The notes under the pieces are model-generated. The model worked only from the letters and a program-made list of their open reading frames with translations. It had not been told where the DNA came from and ran no database searches. A stretch of DNA of 64,000 bases from contig NC_089392.1 of assembly GCF_003171515.1 (NCBI RefSeq), forward strand, positions 620,001 to 684,000, given 5' to 3'. The stretch comes from Pyrenophora tritici-repentis (taxonomy: Eukaryota; Ascomycota; Dothideomycetes; Pleosporales; Pleosporaceae). A program made the position numbers and the translations under genes. Below are positions 53,017 through 64,000 of the stretch, piece by piece (the first letter of the stretch is position 1; each line of letters opens with the position of its first letter).

Positions 53017-54678
53017 ATGGCCCAAAAAGTAAGCTTATTGATCACACTAGCCTCTAGTCCAGCGCTTCTGCTGACCATCGATTCAGAGTTCTAAGCTCGG
53101 TCGTGGCCGTCGAGGCACTGCCAACCGCACTGATTCCGACCGCAAGAACGCCAAGTCCGACGAAGATGAGCTCGCGCCAGAGCAGCCTGGCTCCCATGGT
53201 TGAAAGATACCGTTCCCCAAGCCAAGCTCAACTACGCCGCCGAATGACCCAGCCGCGCAGCCTGCACAAGAAGACCTGATTGCCCAACTCCACGCGGCGA
53301 CAAATGATACTGTTACCGGAGTGCCATCAAGCTCGACAACCGAGAGTATGCCTCCGTCTGGCTCGATGGAGCCCTATGGGCGCAGTCAAACCAAGCCCCT
53401 CCCTGCCAAAGCCACAGTCTTTCCCAACAGAACCCGCACAAGTACGACCCACACAAGCCCAGCCCGCACAAACTGCAGAGCACGCAGAGAAACCAGCCCA
53501 AGCTCCACTTTCAACCAACGTATATATCGCGGCATCCGAATCCTCCGCACTTCTGAGTGCGATGCTCATTGGGCGAGCTAGATGCATGGCCGGGAGGCAA
53601 CATTGCCAAAGCCTACCAAGCTGGTATTTCAGCGGCCAAGATGCGGCAATTAGACCCGAAAATCTTCAAACTCGGACCGCTCAACACCCTCAAGCATGGG
53701 ATGCACTTCTTCCCAAACGACCTACTGCTACCACATAACCTTGATCTCCTCGCACCGCCGGGGACCACATTGGTGCCAAGCACAGATGCAACTGAACCGC
53801 AACCTTTTGTCCCCAAACAGCTCAATATGGCAGCCATATTCGCGAAATTCAAGAAGGATGCTGCGGCCCAAGTACTCTCAGCAGCAGAAACAGAAAAAGC
53901 TAGGACCAACTCGAAAGCCGAGGTTGAATTGAAGATCAAGGCGCAGGTAAAGCCAAGTAACAATGATACAAGCCCAGCATTACAGGTTCGGCCTTGCTTA
54001 GGTTGTTGCATGAGCTTTGCCCATTGCAGCGGTGATGGGATCTGTGTACCACCCACTGGTCGCTCAATTCGGTGCGAACATTGTCAACGCCTTGGAAACT
54101 CATGTGATGCAATGTAAGCTCATTATTCTTTCTTCCCCTGTCCTCAAAGCTCAAATTGCTAACATGTCCAGCCCGAGGAATTGTTCGCTAGTGTGGATGC
54201 CATCTTCGATATGGGACTGGACGACGAAACCCTCATATTAGCTCAAAAGCGATTTTTGAAAGAGGGTGCAGCAGCCAAAGCTGATTTCAAGAAGAAGCGA
54301 GATGAAAAGCGAGGTTGCTTAGGCAAGTCGGCCAGTGGCTCAGACCCCGAGCATGACAATGAGAATGACGGAGTTCGTGGCGAAATCGAGCATGAGACTG
54401 AGCTCGAGGAAATCAAAGCACACGCTCACGAAGCGCGACTAGGTCAACAGGCTATCAGTTTGGGTGTCAACGCAACAGGACATTCTTTTCCGGGCGCGGT
54501 TCTAACATCAAGTGGCGAGGTCGAATACAAAGGGTATACCTACAGAGACATCGCATCTTTTCAGATGGCCTATCGTGAATACTGTGAAAGGAAGCTCAGC
54601 GATTACATATCTAGGTTTGGTACTACAGTCATGGGTCTACTGGCGTCTGGTGCAGCAGAGGATATGATTGACACTTAA
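53017..54678 (+). pseudogene. Broken multi-exon hypothetical gene with intact 3' part
   Basis: A tiny first exon (53017-53028, MAQK) is joined by a clean intron (53029-53086, GTAAGC/CAG) to SSKLGRGRRGTANRTDSD. The frame then meets a TGA at 53201-53203 but continues coding-like (KIPFPKPSSTTPPNDPAAQP). Coding character moves to another frame near 53370 (VKPSPSLPKPQSFP ... NVYIAASESSALL) and to a third near 53560 (GELDAWPGGNIAKAYQAGIS). That last frame is open to a Cys-containing block (CLGCC ... CEHCQRLGNSCDAM). A GTAAGC/CAG intron at 54115-54171 joins this to PEELFASVDAIFDMGLDDET, open to the stop at 54678. One nonsense codon and two frame changes without good introns suggest a decayed copy; assembly errors remain possible. 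The CX2C and later Cys/His residues hint at a metal-binding unit, but I recognise no family. Confidence 0.5.
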
Positions 54679-55303
54679 GGGTTTGAGCCGAACCATTAAG
54701 TTGATCATGCTTTTCTAGCTCTTTGGTTAGATACAAGGGTTGCTCCCGTTGTGTAGGTGTGCTGGTATACTTCACTGTTATTATCTACTACGGTTGCTTA
54801 CGTGTTGACCCTTTGTATACGTCTAACCCCTATATCTAACTGCATTTGTGACTTTAATCCCTATACTTGATGTATACCAGTGTCTACAGCAGTGACATTG
54901 ATGCTGATAACACATATACACGATGTCTACATTCTTGCAATATACCCTCACGAGTGCACAAATTTTCCCGTGTATGCGCCAAGATATGTCCCTGTCTTAC
55001 AAAGGAACGCTGTCTCACCACACAAGTAGTCGCCATGAAGAACCAAAGGGATATCAGCATAATCATACATATTTGGTAAAGTAGAGAATGTGGTACAGAT
55101 TATCGCAGAAAGAAGAAGGATTAGAGTATGTTGAACCAACACAGCACATATGAACTTTGGGATTGCGTTCTCGAAATAATTATAGTACACTGCATATTTT
55201 TGTTCCCATGTCATGATGAACGCCAATGATCCACCAAACGCCGCCTATGCTCCCCACTCAATCACTCACTCAATCACTCCCAATTCACTCACTCGGCCCC
55301 TAC
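54679..55303. other. Intergenic region with a CACT/CAAT-rich microsatellite
   Basis: About 620 bp. The end near 55255-55300 is a degenerate repeat of CACT/CAAT units just beyond the PRP8 stop codon. No gene is seen. Confidence 0.5.
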
Positions 55304-58300
55304 TCACTCAAACTGGTTCTCGCGGTCAACCCAAACGTCTTCCAACTCGGCAAAGTTATGGAAATGCAGTGGCCTATGAACTGCATCGTAGAAGCGGACA
55401 GGCGTATCGAGACGCACATGGACCGGCTTCTTCTCTACCGTGCCAAAGGCACTACCCATGAAGCTGTAGTTCCAGATACCGTTGTCCGGAACAAGGAAAT
55501 AACCTCGGATCTTGTCTGACAGAAGAAGCTGGCACTTCTCTCCAAAGCTAGTACTGAAGCCAGTTGGGTTGTCGGACATCGTGTCCTTGTTCTCAACGCC
55601 CCACTTGTAGCCGTTGGGCGTGAGAGCCCACGCTGCCAATGAAACTGATCCGGGTGTAAAAGAGACAGTCATGGAAACGGTCTTCTTATCCCAGCTAGCG
55701 TGTCGGTTCATGAGACGAGCGTGTTGAGTGACGTCGCTTGCCTGCATGTACGGTGGCTCGTTACCACTGACGGTGTGGATGATGCCTAACGGCTCAAGGT
55801 CCTCCAGATACTCGTGCTTAGGCAGCTCCTTGGGAAGCTGGACATCACGGGTGTTGCCGACTTGAGGGATCATCACAATAGTACTGATCTCCTTGACTTG
55901 GTTGTTGTCCGGGGGCGACTTGCCATAGAGATACCCAGCAACTTGTACGCGTAGATCGGCGATTGTGATGAACCGCTTCAACACGTTCTTTGGCATGACG
56001 TAGGTGAAGTGATCTTCCTCCTTAACATCCTCAGAGTTGATGTAGATGTTGTTGGCGCGAGTGCGAAGGTTCGATGTGGCAACAGCCCTTGTCCGCCATT
56101 CAGTTTTGGAGGCAAAAGATGCTTGTTCGTACTGCGATGTTGTCGTAACGACCATCTCTTCTCCATGAACGTTCTGAGTCTTCGTGGTGACAGCAGTCAA
56201 CTGTTGCTGTTCTTCCTGCTGCTTGTCTATCTCGGCCGCCTGTTGACGTTGCATGGAAGGCGCCGAGATCTCCATACCCAGGATGATGTCACGGACTTCG
56301 CTCGATGTAAGCGACGAGGTATTGACGTTATTCTTTTTGCCATAGTCGAGCAGGATGAGATCTCGGAGCTCTACTTCGACCTTGACCCAATCTTCATCCG
56401 CTAGCGAGGGCCAGATGTGATGCTCTTGGGTGATGACAGTCTTGTCTGGGCGCAACAACAGCTTGGTCTTGTCCTGGTTGACATGCAGGGCACGAAGTAT
56501 AAGAATCAACCTCGAGAATGCGGTGTATGAGGAGATGGTCTTTAGCCATTCGTCGTACAGGTTGAAAAGCACCATCTGAGGCCCAGTTGCTCGAAGAATC
56601 ATGTCACCAAGCTTCTCAACCTTCATAGCAGCCTGGAATGGAAGTTGTAGCTCAGACGCACGGATCGAGATGTTGGGGAAGTCTAGCAAGTGCACCTCAA
56701 GCGGGTCGAGCAGACCTTTGCGAGTGACGATAAGTTGCTTCGGTTGCTCTTCCACAGGCAGAGATCGAATGAGAGCTGCAACTTCTTCGGCCGTTTTCCA
56801 TTTGGCTAGTTGACCCAGACGCTTCTGACCGGCCCAGACACTCGTATGGATAATCTTCAAGAACAGCTGTCCAGTGCGAGGATTGAAGATGAAGATGGCG
56901 CCGTTAATAGGCTTGGTCGTTAGGTTACCCTCGAAAGTCTTGTGGATTGTGACGCGGTAAACGTTGGTGTCATCAATGAACAGCTGGATCTGATTGCTGA
57001 ACAGCTCCGAGTAGTTTTGGGAATTCAAAAACTCCTGCGAACTCTCCGATGCATACAGCTGCAGACCCTTCCGAATGCGCTCACGGAGGACGAAAAGGGC
57101 GGGGTTGGCTTTCATGATCTTCGCCATAGCCTGCTGGATCAGTTGCTTCAGCCCAGGAAAGTACTGCCCATATGCCGAGTACAGATTGTAGGCCAGATCG
57201 ATGGCGATCATGAGTCCGGTAGCCGATGGGTAGATGCTCATGCTATCCTGTGTGTAGTCGAGGTACTTTGCGCGTACATATCGCTCGATGTTGTGTGAGT
57301 CGAAGTCCCCATACCGAAGTTGTACATCAATCCAGAACTTGTTCGTAGTCGTCGCGCTCATGGTATCCTTGGTGTCGTGCAGCATGGATGGTGGTGATAC
57401 GCTCCATTTATGGCTGGCAAAAAGCAGGATGTCGGCACAGGAGCTGTTCATCTTGTAGGACTTTCGCGGATGAATAGTCTCTTTCTGAACCGTCTCAATT
57501 CCAAGTGGTTCAAGCTCTTGGTCAAACACTTGACACAGGTCCATGACGACTGACTCGTGGATCTTCTGCCACAGATGGGCTCGGAATATCTGGATGAGCG
57601 AAATTTTGAGCGTGGGGATCTTCCCGTGTAAAAATATACCAGTTAGGTCAAGCTGAACCTGGAACCCGACGTATACATTGGCTCGATTGATCGTCGGGGA
57701 CCACCATAAAGTGAATCGTCGGTTCGGGATCTGGTTAAGACCGGAGCGTTGGGCGTTCGTGAGCTTCTTGAATTTCATCGACTGTATACATGTTAGCAGC
57801 GTTCTGGCAACGTACAAGGTGTTTGGAGACTAGGTGTTTGGAGAACACATACCTCTTCGAAGCCGCTATTGTGAAGTACAATGTAGTCGTGACGGAGATA
57901 TAGTTGATCCTGGTCAACCTTGAAGCCAGACCAGCCAGTAGGCGAGGATTCGAGAGTGATGTCCTTGATCACGAAACTATGCATCTGAGGAATGTAGCGT
58001 TCGCATGCCTTCTTGCGGGTCAGAAGACAAGGAACTTCGGAAAGATTTCCGGAAATCTGAGCGAAAAAGTGAGGTGTTTTCTTCGTTCGGTTAGGGTTCC
58101 ACATGTCGCGTTCGGTAGTCCAGACACTGAAGCCCAGAGATCTTGCCAGTGCTACAGTATTCCAGAAGAGCGTCTTGTGCCAGAGTGCACTCTGAGCAAA
58201 CCCGAACATGTTCTCTGGGTACACATACCAGCCATCACTATCTAACAAACCAGCAAGCACAGCAAGCCGAACAGCCCTGGAGTTCTTCATGTATGCAGTG

Positions 58301-61300
58301 GGGATGTGTTTCCGATCTACCTCATGACCAGTCTCACCTGGTGGCGGCATCACTCCAAGTTTGCGAAGTGCGACGAGGAGCTTGTTAACTCCAGTGCTGT
58401 TTTCGGCAGTGGCGTTTTCGTCGTGCTCAACAATCTCGTTGACGAGTTCATCTTGCTCCTCAGGAAGTAGATCACCGTGTACCCTGCGACCAGCCCCCAG
58501 GCGTGTGACACGTTGGCGCTCGTAGTGTGATGGACGGCCTCCAGTGTCGTGGTTGATAATATGAACGTCGTCGCTGCTGAGATCCTCGTCATCGCTCATC
58601 TCGTCAGCACTCTCAGCTTCGATCAAATCGAGGTACTCGTTTAGATCGTCTTCCTGTACATGTGTTAGAGAAAGGCTAGTGCAAATTGAATCAATGCATA
58701 CCTCATCTGCTTCAAACGCGGACTGCGTTGTCTCGTCAGGCACATTAGCGGGACCAGCCATGCTCATAAGCTCAGGATCAGATAGGATCTCAGACAGCGG
58801 TTCCACGGGTATCGAATTCGCCAATGCCGAAATATCGGCACGTAGACTGGCTGCTTCATGCCAACCTATTGATGATGCGGGCTGGGGATGTGACGAAGAC
58901 GAGGTGACTAGACGAGGACGCTGATGGGGTTCTGGTGACAGTGGGATGCTCTCACTGCGCCCGCGTTTCTGACCATCCTTCTCGATCAAACCTCCAGGAC
59001 GTATCCAAAGCCTAAGTTCACGAGGTCCTCGATTCTCTTGAAACGTCCAACCACCCGCGAGGCGTTGTTTAATGATAGTCTGGCGCGCATGGCGAACCGC
59101 TGGTCGTGCAGGAGCTTTGCCTTCTTTCACCGTTGGCAAGGGTCGATCCGCAAGGCGTGTTCGGCCTACTGTAGCGTAGTTTAGACCCCCATGCCAGACA
59201 AAGTGAAGGTCCAACTCAGCAGCGTAATTAGACAAAAATTCGCGAACTTCACGCTCATGGTTTGAGTAGATGGTAGTGGAGGTCCGAGAGCCATCACCAA
59301 GCCAAAGCCCTAGGAAGTAAGGATGAACCGGTACGTCCGATTCGGGGAGGTCGAATCCAGGACATCTGAACAACCTGTATTTCGACTGTATGGTTGGATC
59401 GACACTGGCGAATTCCTGAGCGGTCATCTCGACTGTATCGTAACGTTCGGATGCTGAAATTGGGACGCTGTCCAGTTCAGTGTCGAGCAGGTCATCCTCC
59501 TCGTCTTCAGAGTCCTCAACGCCGGCTGCGTTGTCGTCGGGAAGAGCTGGGAAAGAATAGCTGCGACCGTACTTCGTGTAGTTGCGGGAACAGTACACCC
59601 GTATCTTCAAACCGGAGCCGTTCTTGTTCCAGAGCAAGAACATGTTGGGTAAGCCAGCGTCGAGGCGGATCTCTCCACCTTTACCATCAGCAGACTTATC
59701 TTCGAATCGCTGACGTAGATTTGCAAGAGTGACGCCATCGCGCGCATGAATCTCTCTACTCTTTGCAACAGCTGCGGCGAAAGCGAGGTCCTTGGTTGCG
59801 AAGAAGGTTGGAGGGTGGTTGGCATGTCCTTGGATGTTCGTGCGGTCCGGATTACCCCAGGCAAAGGTGGCGTACTCAGCCCTGCTACCTTTACCTACTG
59901 GAATGTTCACAATGTAGGATTCCTGACGACTGGTGATACCGGTAGTACCGTTGAGCGTGTTACGGACAGTGTCTGCTCCCTTCTTTCCACGCTCGGCCTT
60001 CAGCAGCCAAGCAAGCGCGCTCTTGAATGCCGAAATGAAGTTTGTTCGAGCTTTGACCAAATTGTTGGGGCGGTCAGCAGCAGCGGGATCAGAGCTCGGG
60101 TCAGGAAGATCGTCTAGCTGTGCAGAAAATCGACAGTGGTGATCTTCAGTCGACGGCTCCGCGTATACATTCCCAGCACCTTTCTCACGATGCAGGACCA
60201 AGATGTGGTTGGAGGTGACGACCAGATCCTCTTTACGTCCGCCGATCTTGATGCGGTAAAGGTGGTCAGTGCCACTCACCACGTTGCTGACAACTCGAGG
60301 TCCTCCATCTGGACCCAATAATAGGTCACCGTCCTTTACCTCCTCCACCGCTACTTCAGTAGCGTCGTACCGAAGGAGCTTAGTGCCGTTCTGCAAACAA
60401 GCTTTTTCCCAAAACAGGCCTTCCCATGACGGGAATGCCGTCGCTTGGAATAATGTGTGATGGAGAATGGTTTCAACTGTATACAAATTAGTAGTTTTCT
60501 CGTAGGCATACCAAGTGTCTGGGGAATACATACCTCCACCAAGCGCCTGAATTACATCCGTTCTGTAGTCTTGGAGTGCCCACAGTTTACCGTCGTGTCG
60601 TTGGCTGGTCCACCAAAAGGGGTTGCTTTTCATGTGTTGGTAAATTTTGAATTCGGTCCGTGCGCGAAAACCCTTGTCAAAACTGAGAGTACTGCGGTCT
60701 TTCTGGAAGAGAGTGTTAATACGAGGGAGTCCTCTATCCCAGCTGTCTTCAAGATCTTCGAGGGTTAATCGCCGATTTTGCTGTTGAGCCTCTTGGCGTT
60801 TCTGCGAATATTCCATCCACACACGCTGAGAGTCGACAAATTCGGACTCCCACGGGATGATGTAACGGAAAATGTTGGGAATGAGTGTCTCTTCGTCGTG
60901 CGACATGCCGGCGCGGAAGTGTGTGATGCCTGTGTCGGTTTGCTTGTGCCATTGCTTGTCACTCGCGGGAATGAGAATGTGAGATCCGGAAATCATGCCC
61001 AAACCACCAAGCTCCTTGGGAGTGTAGAATACAGCTGGCGGGAATCGGGAAGGCATCTTGGAGTTTAGTCCAATCTTCACACGCGTCTGGATTTTCGTCT
61101 CGCACTTGACAATCGTATCAAGCAGGTTGACCGTCGACACAGCCGCCTCACGGTAGTACGTGAACAGGGCGATGAGTGTCGTGTTCCACTTGTTGGCAAT
61201 CTTCGTGAAAGTAGTAGACCCAGACGACATCAGGATCTGTCGAATGCGATTGTTGAATTTCTGGATGTCCTCCTCGGTGACCTGCAAGAAAGCATCTGCA

Positions 61301-64000
61301 GTGCGCTCCTTGGTGGAATTGTCGACTAGTGACCATACACTGTCTTTGGTAGGAAATTCACCAGTGGTGTTCCGAATCTTTGGCAAGATGCGTACTTCGA
61401 ACCCGTTCATGGAGAAGAGCAGATTAGGGTTATCCCGACTGTAAACACTAGCAAAGGTATCTTCCCACTCAATCGTCGTCACCGAGCGAGGTAGACGATT
61501 CTTGAGATCCCAGAAGACTGCGCGGCCGAGGTTGACGTCGTGGCGCATCAGTCGCATCCTAGAGTCACGTGGCCAGCACTTCTTGTTCTTGTAGCCAATG
61601 ACGTTCTCGAAATTGGGATCGGGATTCTCAGTTAGGAAGCGCTGGATCAAGTCGCGCGACTCCTCAGCAGTGAATCTGAAGAACACCCAAATGCGGTCAA
61701 TGTACCTCGTATACAAGCGAATCGGGTGGCGGACCTCTGTCTCCTTGTCCTTGAACTGGAGGAAATCGTTGGGGCTCTCGGGGGCACCGGCGATATCGTT
61801 CGCACGCTGCAAGCCCAGGAGAAGGATATCTAGAACGAGGCCGTAGAACTGGAATACGAAGCCGGAGAATTGCAAACCACGGATCATGCCGTAAGCATTG
61901 ACGTGGTTCATATCCTTGTAGTTCAGCTGGACGTTGTTCTTTGCTGTAATGTAGTCGGCCAAGTTGTGATCCATGATGAGTCGCAACAGACGGTTCAGCA
62001 TAGTCAAGTCGATCTTCTCGTAGACCTTGGACAGTTGGGTCTCGATCAAGACGTTGCACTCGCCGTCTTGTGACTCCCAAACCTTGTCCAGGTTGTTGAT
62101 ACCTTGGGCCCATTTGTACGTCAAGAGTGGCGGTACCTCGGAATCAGAAGGCTTGATCCATGCCGGGAACAAATGTCGTTGATCAGCTTGGTACCAAAGA
62201 TATTGATCGAGGTACGCATCAGTGATCTTCTCCATCGGTTCGATGTCGTAGACAGGGTTGATGTTGCTGTAGTTGTCGTTCATATCTATGCCAACTTCTT
62301 TGAACGCACGCTGGGTGAGTAGGAAGCGCTTGATACGAGCCAGAGTTGTACCAGGGGAATCATAAGCTTGCTCAATGAGTGCTAGTTCTTCACGCTGGCT
62401 CTGGTTGAGACGACCCTTGACAGAGTAAGCCTCTCGCAGACGCTCCAGGGCAAGAATCAAAATCTTGGTGTCGTGCTTGTAAGAAACACTAGGGAAGGGA
62501 ATCGGCTGGAACTTCCTGGCTTCCAACCAGTGGACCATGGTGGTGTAGATCGCTACAGCTTCCTCGGAGGACACATAAGGACCGTCCTTCATGTAGTTGT
62601 GCTGACGCTCCTGTTCTGCCTTGAGCCACAGACGAGTCAATCGTCCAAGGTTCTTCTTAGCTACAGTCTTGTCCACGGTAGCACCTCGTCGAATGCGCTC
62701 ACGGTTGTAGTGTGCGACCGAGATCCACCAATCAGCCTTGCTCTTGACATAGCGCAGAATGATGTTCTCGATGGGTGCTGGTAAGCCCGGTACCTTCCAG
62801 GGAATGTTACTCTTCCAGCAGCGCCATGCTTCTGACAAATGCTGAAGAACAGTGTTAACTTTGTTCTGCTTGATACCCTCGGGCATCATATCCATGAGGT
62901 CGCTCATGACTGCAGCGCGTAGTTCCAGGTCAAAGTGTGATTCTACTCGCTGTTTGGTGACTGTCTTGGCAACGCCCTTGCTATGTCGACCCTCGAACTG
63001 ACGAGAAAGCAGGTTACCCAACCACCGCTCGAGCAGAGGAATGATACCGCGCATGAAGAACAGCCAAACCCTCCAGGCAGGGGCCCAGAAGCCACATCCA
63101 GGGCCCTTACCGACGGGACCCGAGTTGAACCGATAGTAGATCAAATGCTTCAGATCCTTACACGAACGGATTTGGTGCATGAGCTTGTACTTGTATCGGT
63201 ACATACCCGTCAATTGACCGACGTGGTTGAACGCGTAAAGAATACCATCAGCGAGCTGGAAGGCGTCGATGTTGCCTAGGCGATATTGGACCTGGGCGTC
63301 GACAATGAGCTTCGTTAACCTAAGGATCTCGCGCATAAGATGGAAAGCGTTTCCGAAACGCGACTTCTTACGCTCCTTGGTGGTCAGTGTCTTGACAGGC
63401 TTCAAGTTGAAGTTGTAGTCAAGATGGAGGTAGGTCAGATTCTTCCGGTGGATGAGCAAGTTCAGCATGTTGTAACCTTGTCGGCAAACTTGCAGACCCG
63501 CCTCTACCCAATCGAGCTTGGTCTGCTGGAAGAACTTGGTGCTCTTCAACGTCCGCATGAGATTCTGTTTGTTCTGTGCTTGAGGTGGCTTCTTGTGAAG
63601 CTCGTTGAGAACAAATGTCTTGAGCAACTTTTGGTAAGAGACCCGGACCTTGACCGGCTGACCTGCGGGAACGTGCTCAAGGTACCACTGCTTGACCAGA
63701 GGAACGTCTTGTGCCCTAACCATACGACCCGAGCGCTTGTCAAAGGGATGTGGGGCCCACCAGAGCGCAATTGCTGATGCAGTCTCTGGAGTCGAAAGTT
63801 CCTCGTCCGCCATGAATGGTTCCATCTCTTCTGGCATCTGGAAGTCGTCCTCATCATCCTCATCGTCCTCACCAAAAACAAAATCCTCGTGGCTCACAGA
63901 AAGATTCTTTGGGGCCACTGCCCTGGAAGAGATTGGGTTGATTCCGGGATCAAAGTAAAATGCCGGTAGATCCGGGTCCTCGGCTCGAACGTAGACGACT
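55304..64000 (-). CDS. PRP8: Prp8, core U5 snRNP splicing factor, 5' end outside the window, interrupted by an intein
   Basis: The largest spliceosomal protein, the scaffold around the catalytic RNA core. Visible exons are 60534->64000, 58702-60476, 57853-58653 and 55304-57781. Introns are 60477-60533 (57 bp), 58654-58701 (48 bp, inside the intein) and 57782-57852 (71 bp), all GT-AG. About 2010 extein residues are present; roughly the first 350-450 of Prp8 lie beyond position 64000. Highly conserved parts include [77 protein letters not shown] and, at the C-terminus, the RNase H-like and Jab1/MPN-like domains ([20 protein letters not shown]). The intein lies between GLFWEKA and SGFEE. Splicing of the RNA and then of the protein is needed for a functional product. 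Sequence identity to other fungal Prp8 extein is evidently very high. Confidence 0.96.
57868..60399 (-). mobile_element. Full-length Prp8 intein with LAGLIDADG homing endonuclease
   Basis: The intein is inserted at the known fungal Prp8 site, after GLFWEKA and before SGFEE. It is 2532 bp, or 844 codons unspliced, and 828 residues if the internal 48-bp intron is removed. Splicing motifs look intact: block A starts [20 protein letters not shown] (nucleophile Cys1), block B has TSNH at about 62-65, and block F ends [11 protein letters not shown] with penultimate His and terminal Asn, followed by +1 Ser. Two dodecapeptide motifs of a homing endonuclease are present: FLGLWLGDG (Asp ~369) and LAGLLDSDG (motif near 700). 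Both acidic residues are retained, so endonuclease activity is plausible. The region between the two motifs, about 330 residues, is unusually long and contains acidic and Ser-rich low-complexity stretches. The protein excises itself and ligates the Prp8 exteins; the nuclease can spread the element to empty alleles. Confidence 0.95.
58654..58701 (-). other. Probable spliceosomal intron inside the intein coding sequence
   Basis: A 48-bp segment with GTATGC donor, CTAAC branch-like site and CAG acceptor interrupts the acidic linker of the intein between FEADE and [10 protein letters not shown]. It is a multiple of three and has no stop codon. An unspliced message would therefore encode 16 extra residues ([16 protein letters not shown]) and still be full length. 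Splice signals match the other introns of this gene; proof needs cDNA. Confidence 0.6.

Noticed and set aside
61697..62113. 138-codon minus-strand ORF inside PRP8
   Set aside because: Out-of-frame shadow of highly conserved Prp8 sequence.
1..64000. tRNA, rRNA, CRISPR arrays and intact transposons
   Set aside because: I looked for tRNA T-loop-like motifs, inverted terminal repeats, transposase or reverse transcriptase motifs and spaced repeats and found none convincing; a tRNA scan or repeat database search could still find weak cases.

Overview
The window is nuclear DNA of a filamentous ascomycete. Genes are split by short introns (about 47-71 bp, mostly GTATGT/GTAAGT donors, CTAAC/CTGAC-like branch sites, CAG/TAG acceptors). 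The gene set is fungal: Zn2Cys6 regulator, Spa2, GH28 pectinase, Jen1-type permease, Prp8 with an intein. Several lineage-restricted families and the overall style point to Dothideomycetes, probably Pleosporales; that placement is an inference. No rRNA, tRNA, CRISPR array or intact transposon was recognised.

Layout. 0-24.5 kb: the 5' end of a Gln-rich gene runs off the left edge; a Jen1-like carboxylate permease; two divergent genes sharing a C-terminal domain, the second broken; exosome subunit Rrp41 divergent from an ERCC6L2/Rad26-like SNF2 ATPase; a decayed cytochrome P450; a GH3 glycosidase; a small secreted six-cysteine protein; a hypothetical protein; an Arg/Asp-rich protein gene with a probable GC-AG intron; and a GH28 polygalacturonase. 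24.5-31.8 kb is gene-poor, with only small uncertain ORFs. 31.8-41 kb: a hypothetical protein, an NDUFAF3-like complex I assembly factor, a 2-hydroxyacid dehydrogenase, a CHD-C-terminus-like ORF separated by one in-frame TAG from a repeat-rich ORF, a beta-lactamase-fold hydrolase and a GH43-like enzyme with a Gly/Cys tail. 41.7-52.8 kb is core cell biology: Spa2, an ING-family PHD protein (Yng2-like) divergent from a Hos2-like histone deacetylase, and a Zn2Cys6 regulator. 53-54.7 kb holds a broken hypothetical gene. 55.3-64 kb is PRP8, whose 5' end lies beyond the window, with a full-length homing-endonuclease intein.

Functional themes. Carbon acquisition and wall degradation (carboxylate permease, GH3, GH28, GH43, secreted small protein) lie in the left and middle parts. 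RNA and chromatin housekeeping (Rrp41, SNF2 ATPase, Yng2-like/Hos2-like pair, Prp8) forms compact divergent pairs or long genes. The most notable element is the Prp8 intein of about 828 residues after splicing. It has intact splicing and LAGLIDADG motifs, its own coding sequence appears to be interrupted by a 48-bp spliceosomal intron, and in the host gene it sits in what would otherwise be a 92-bp exon.
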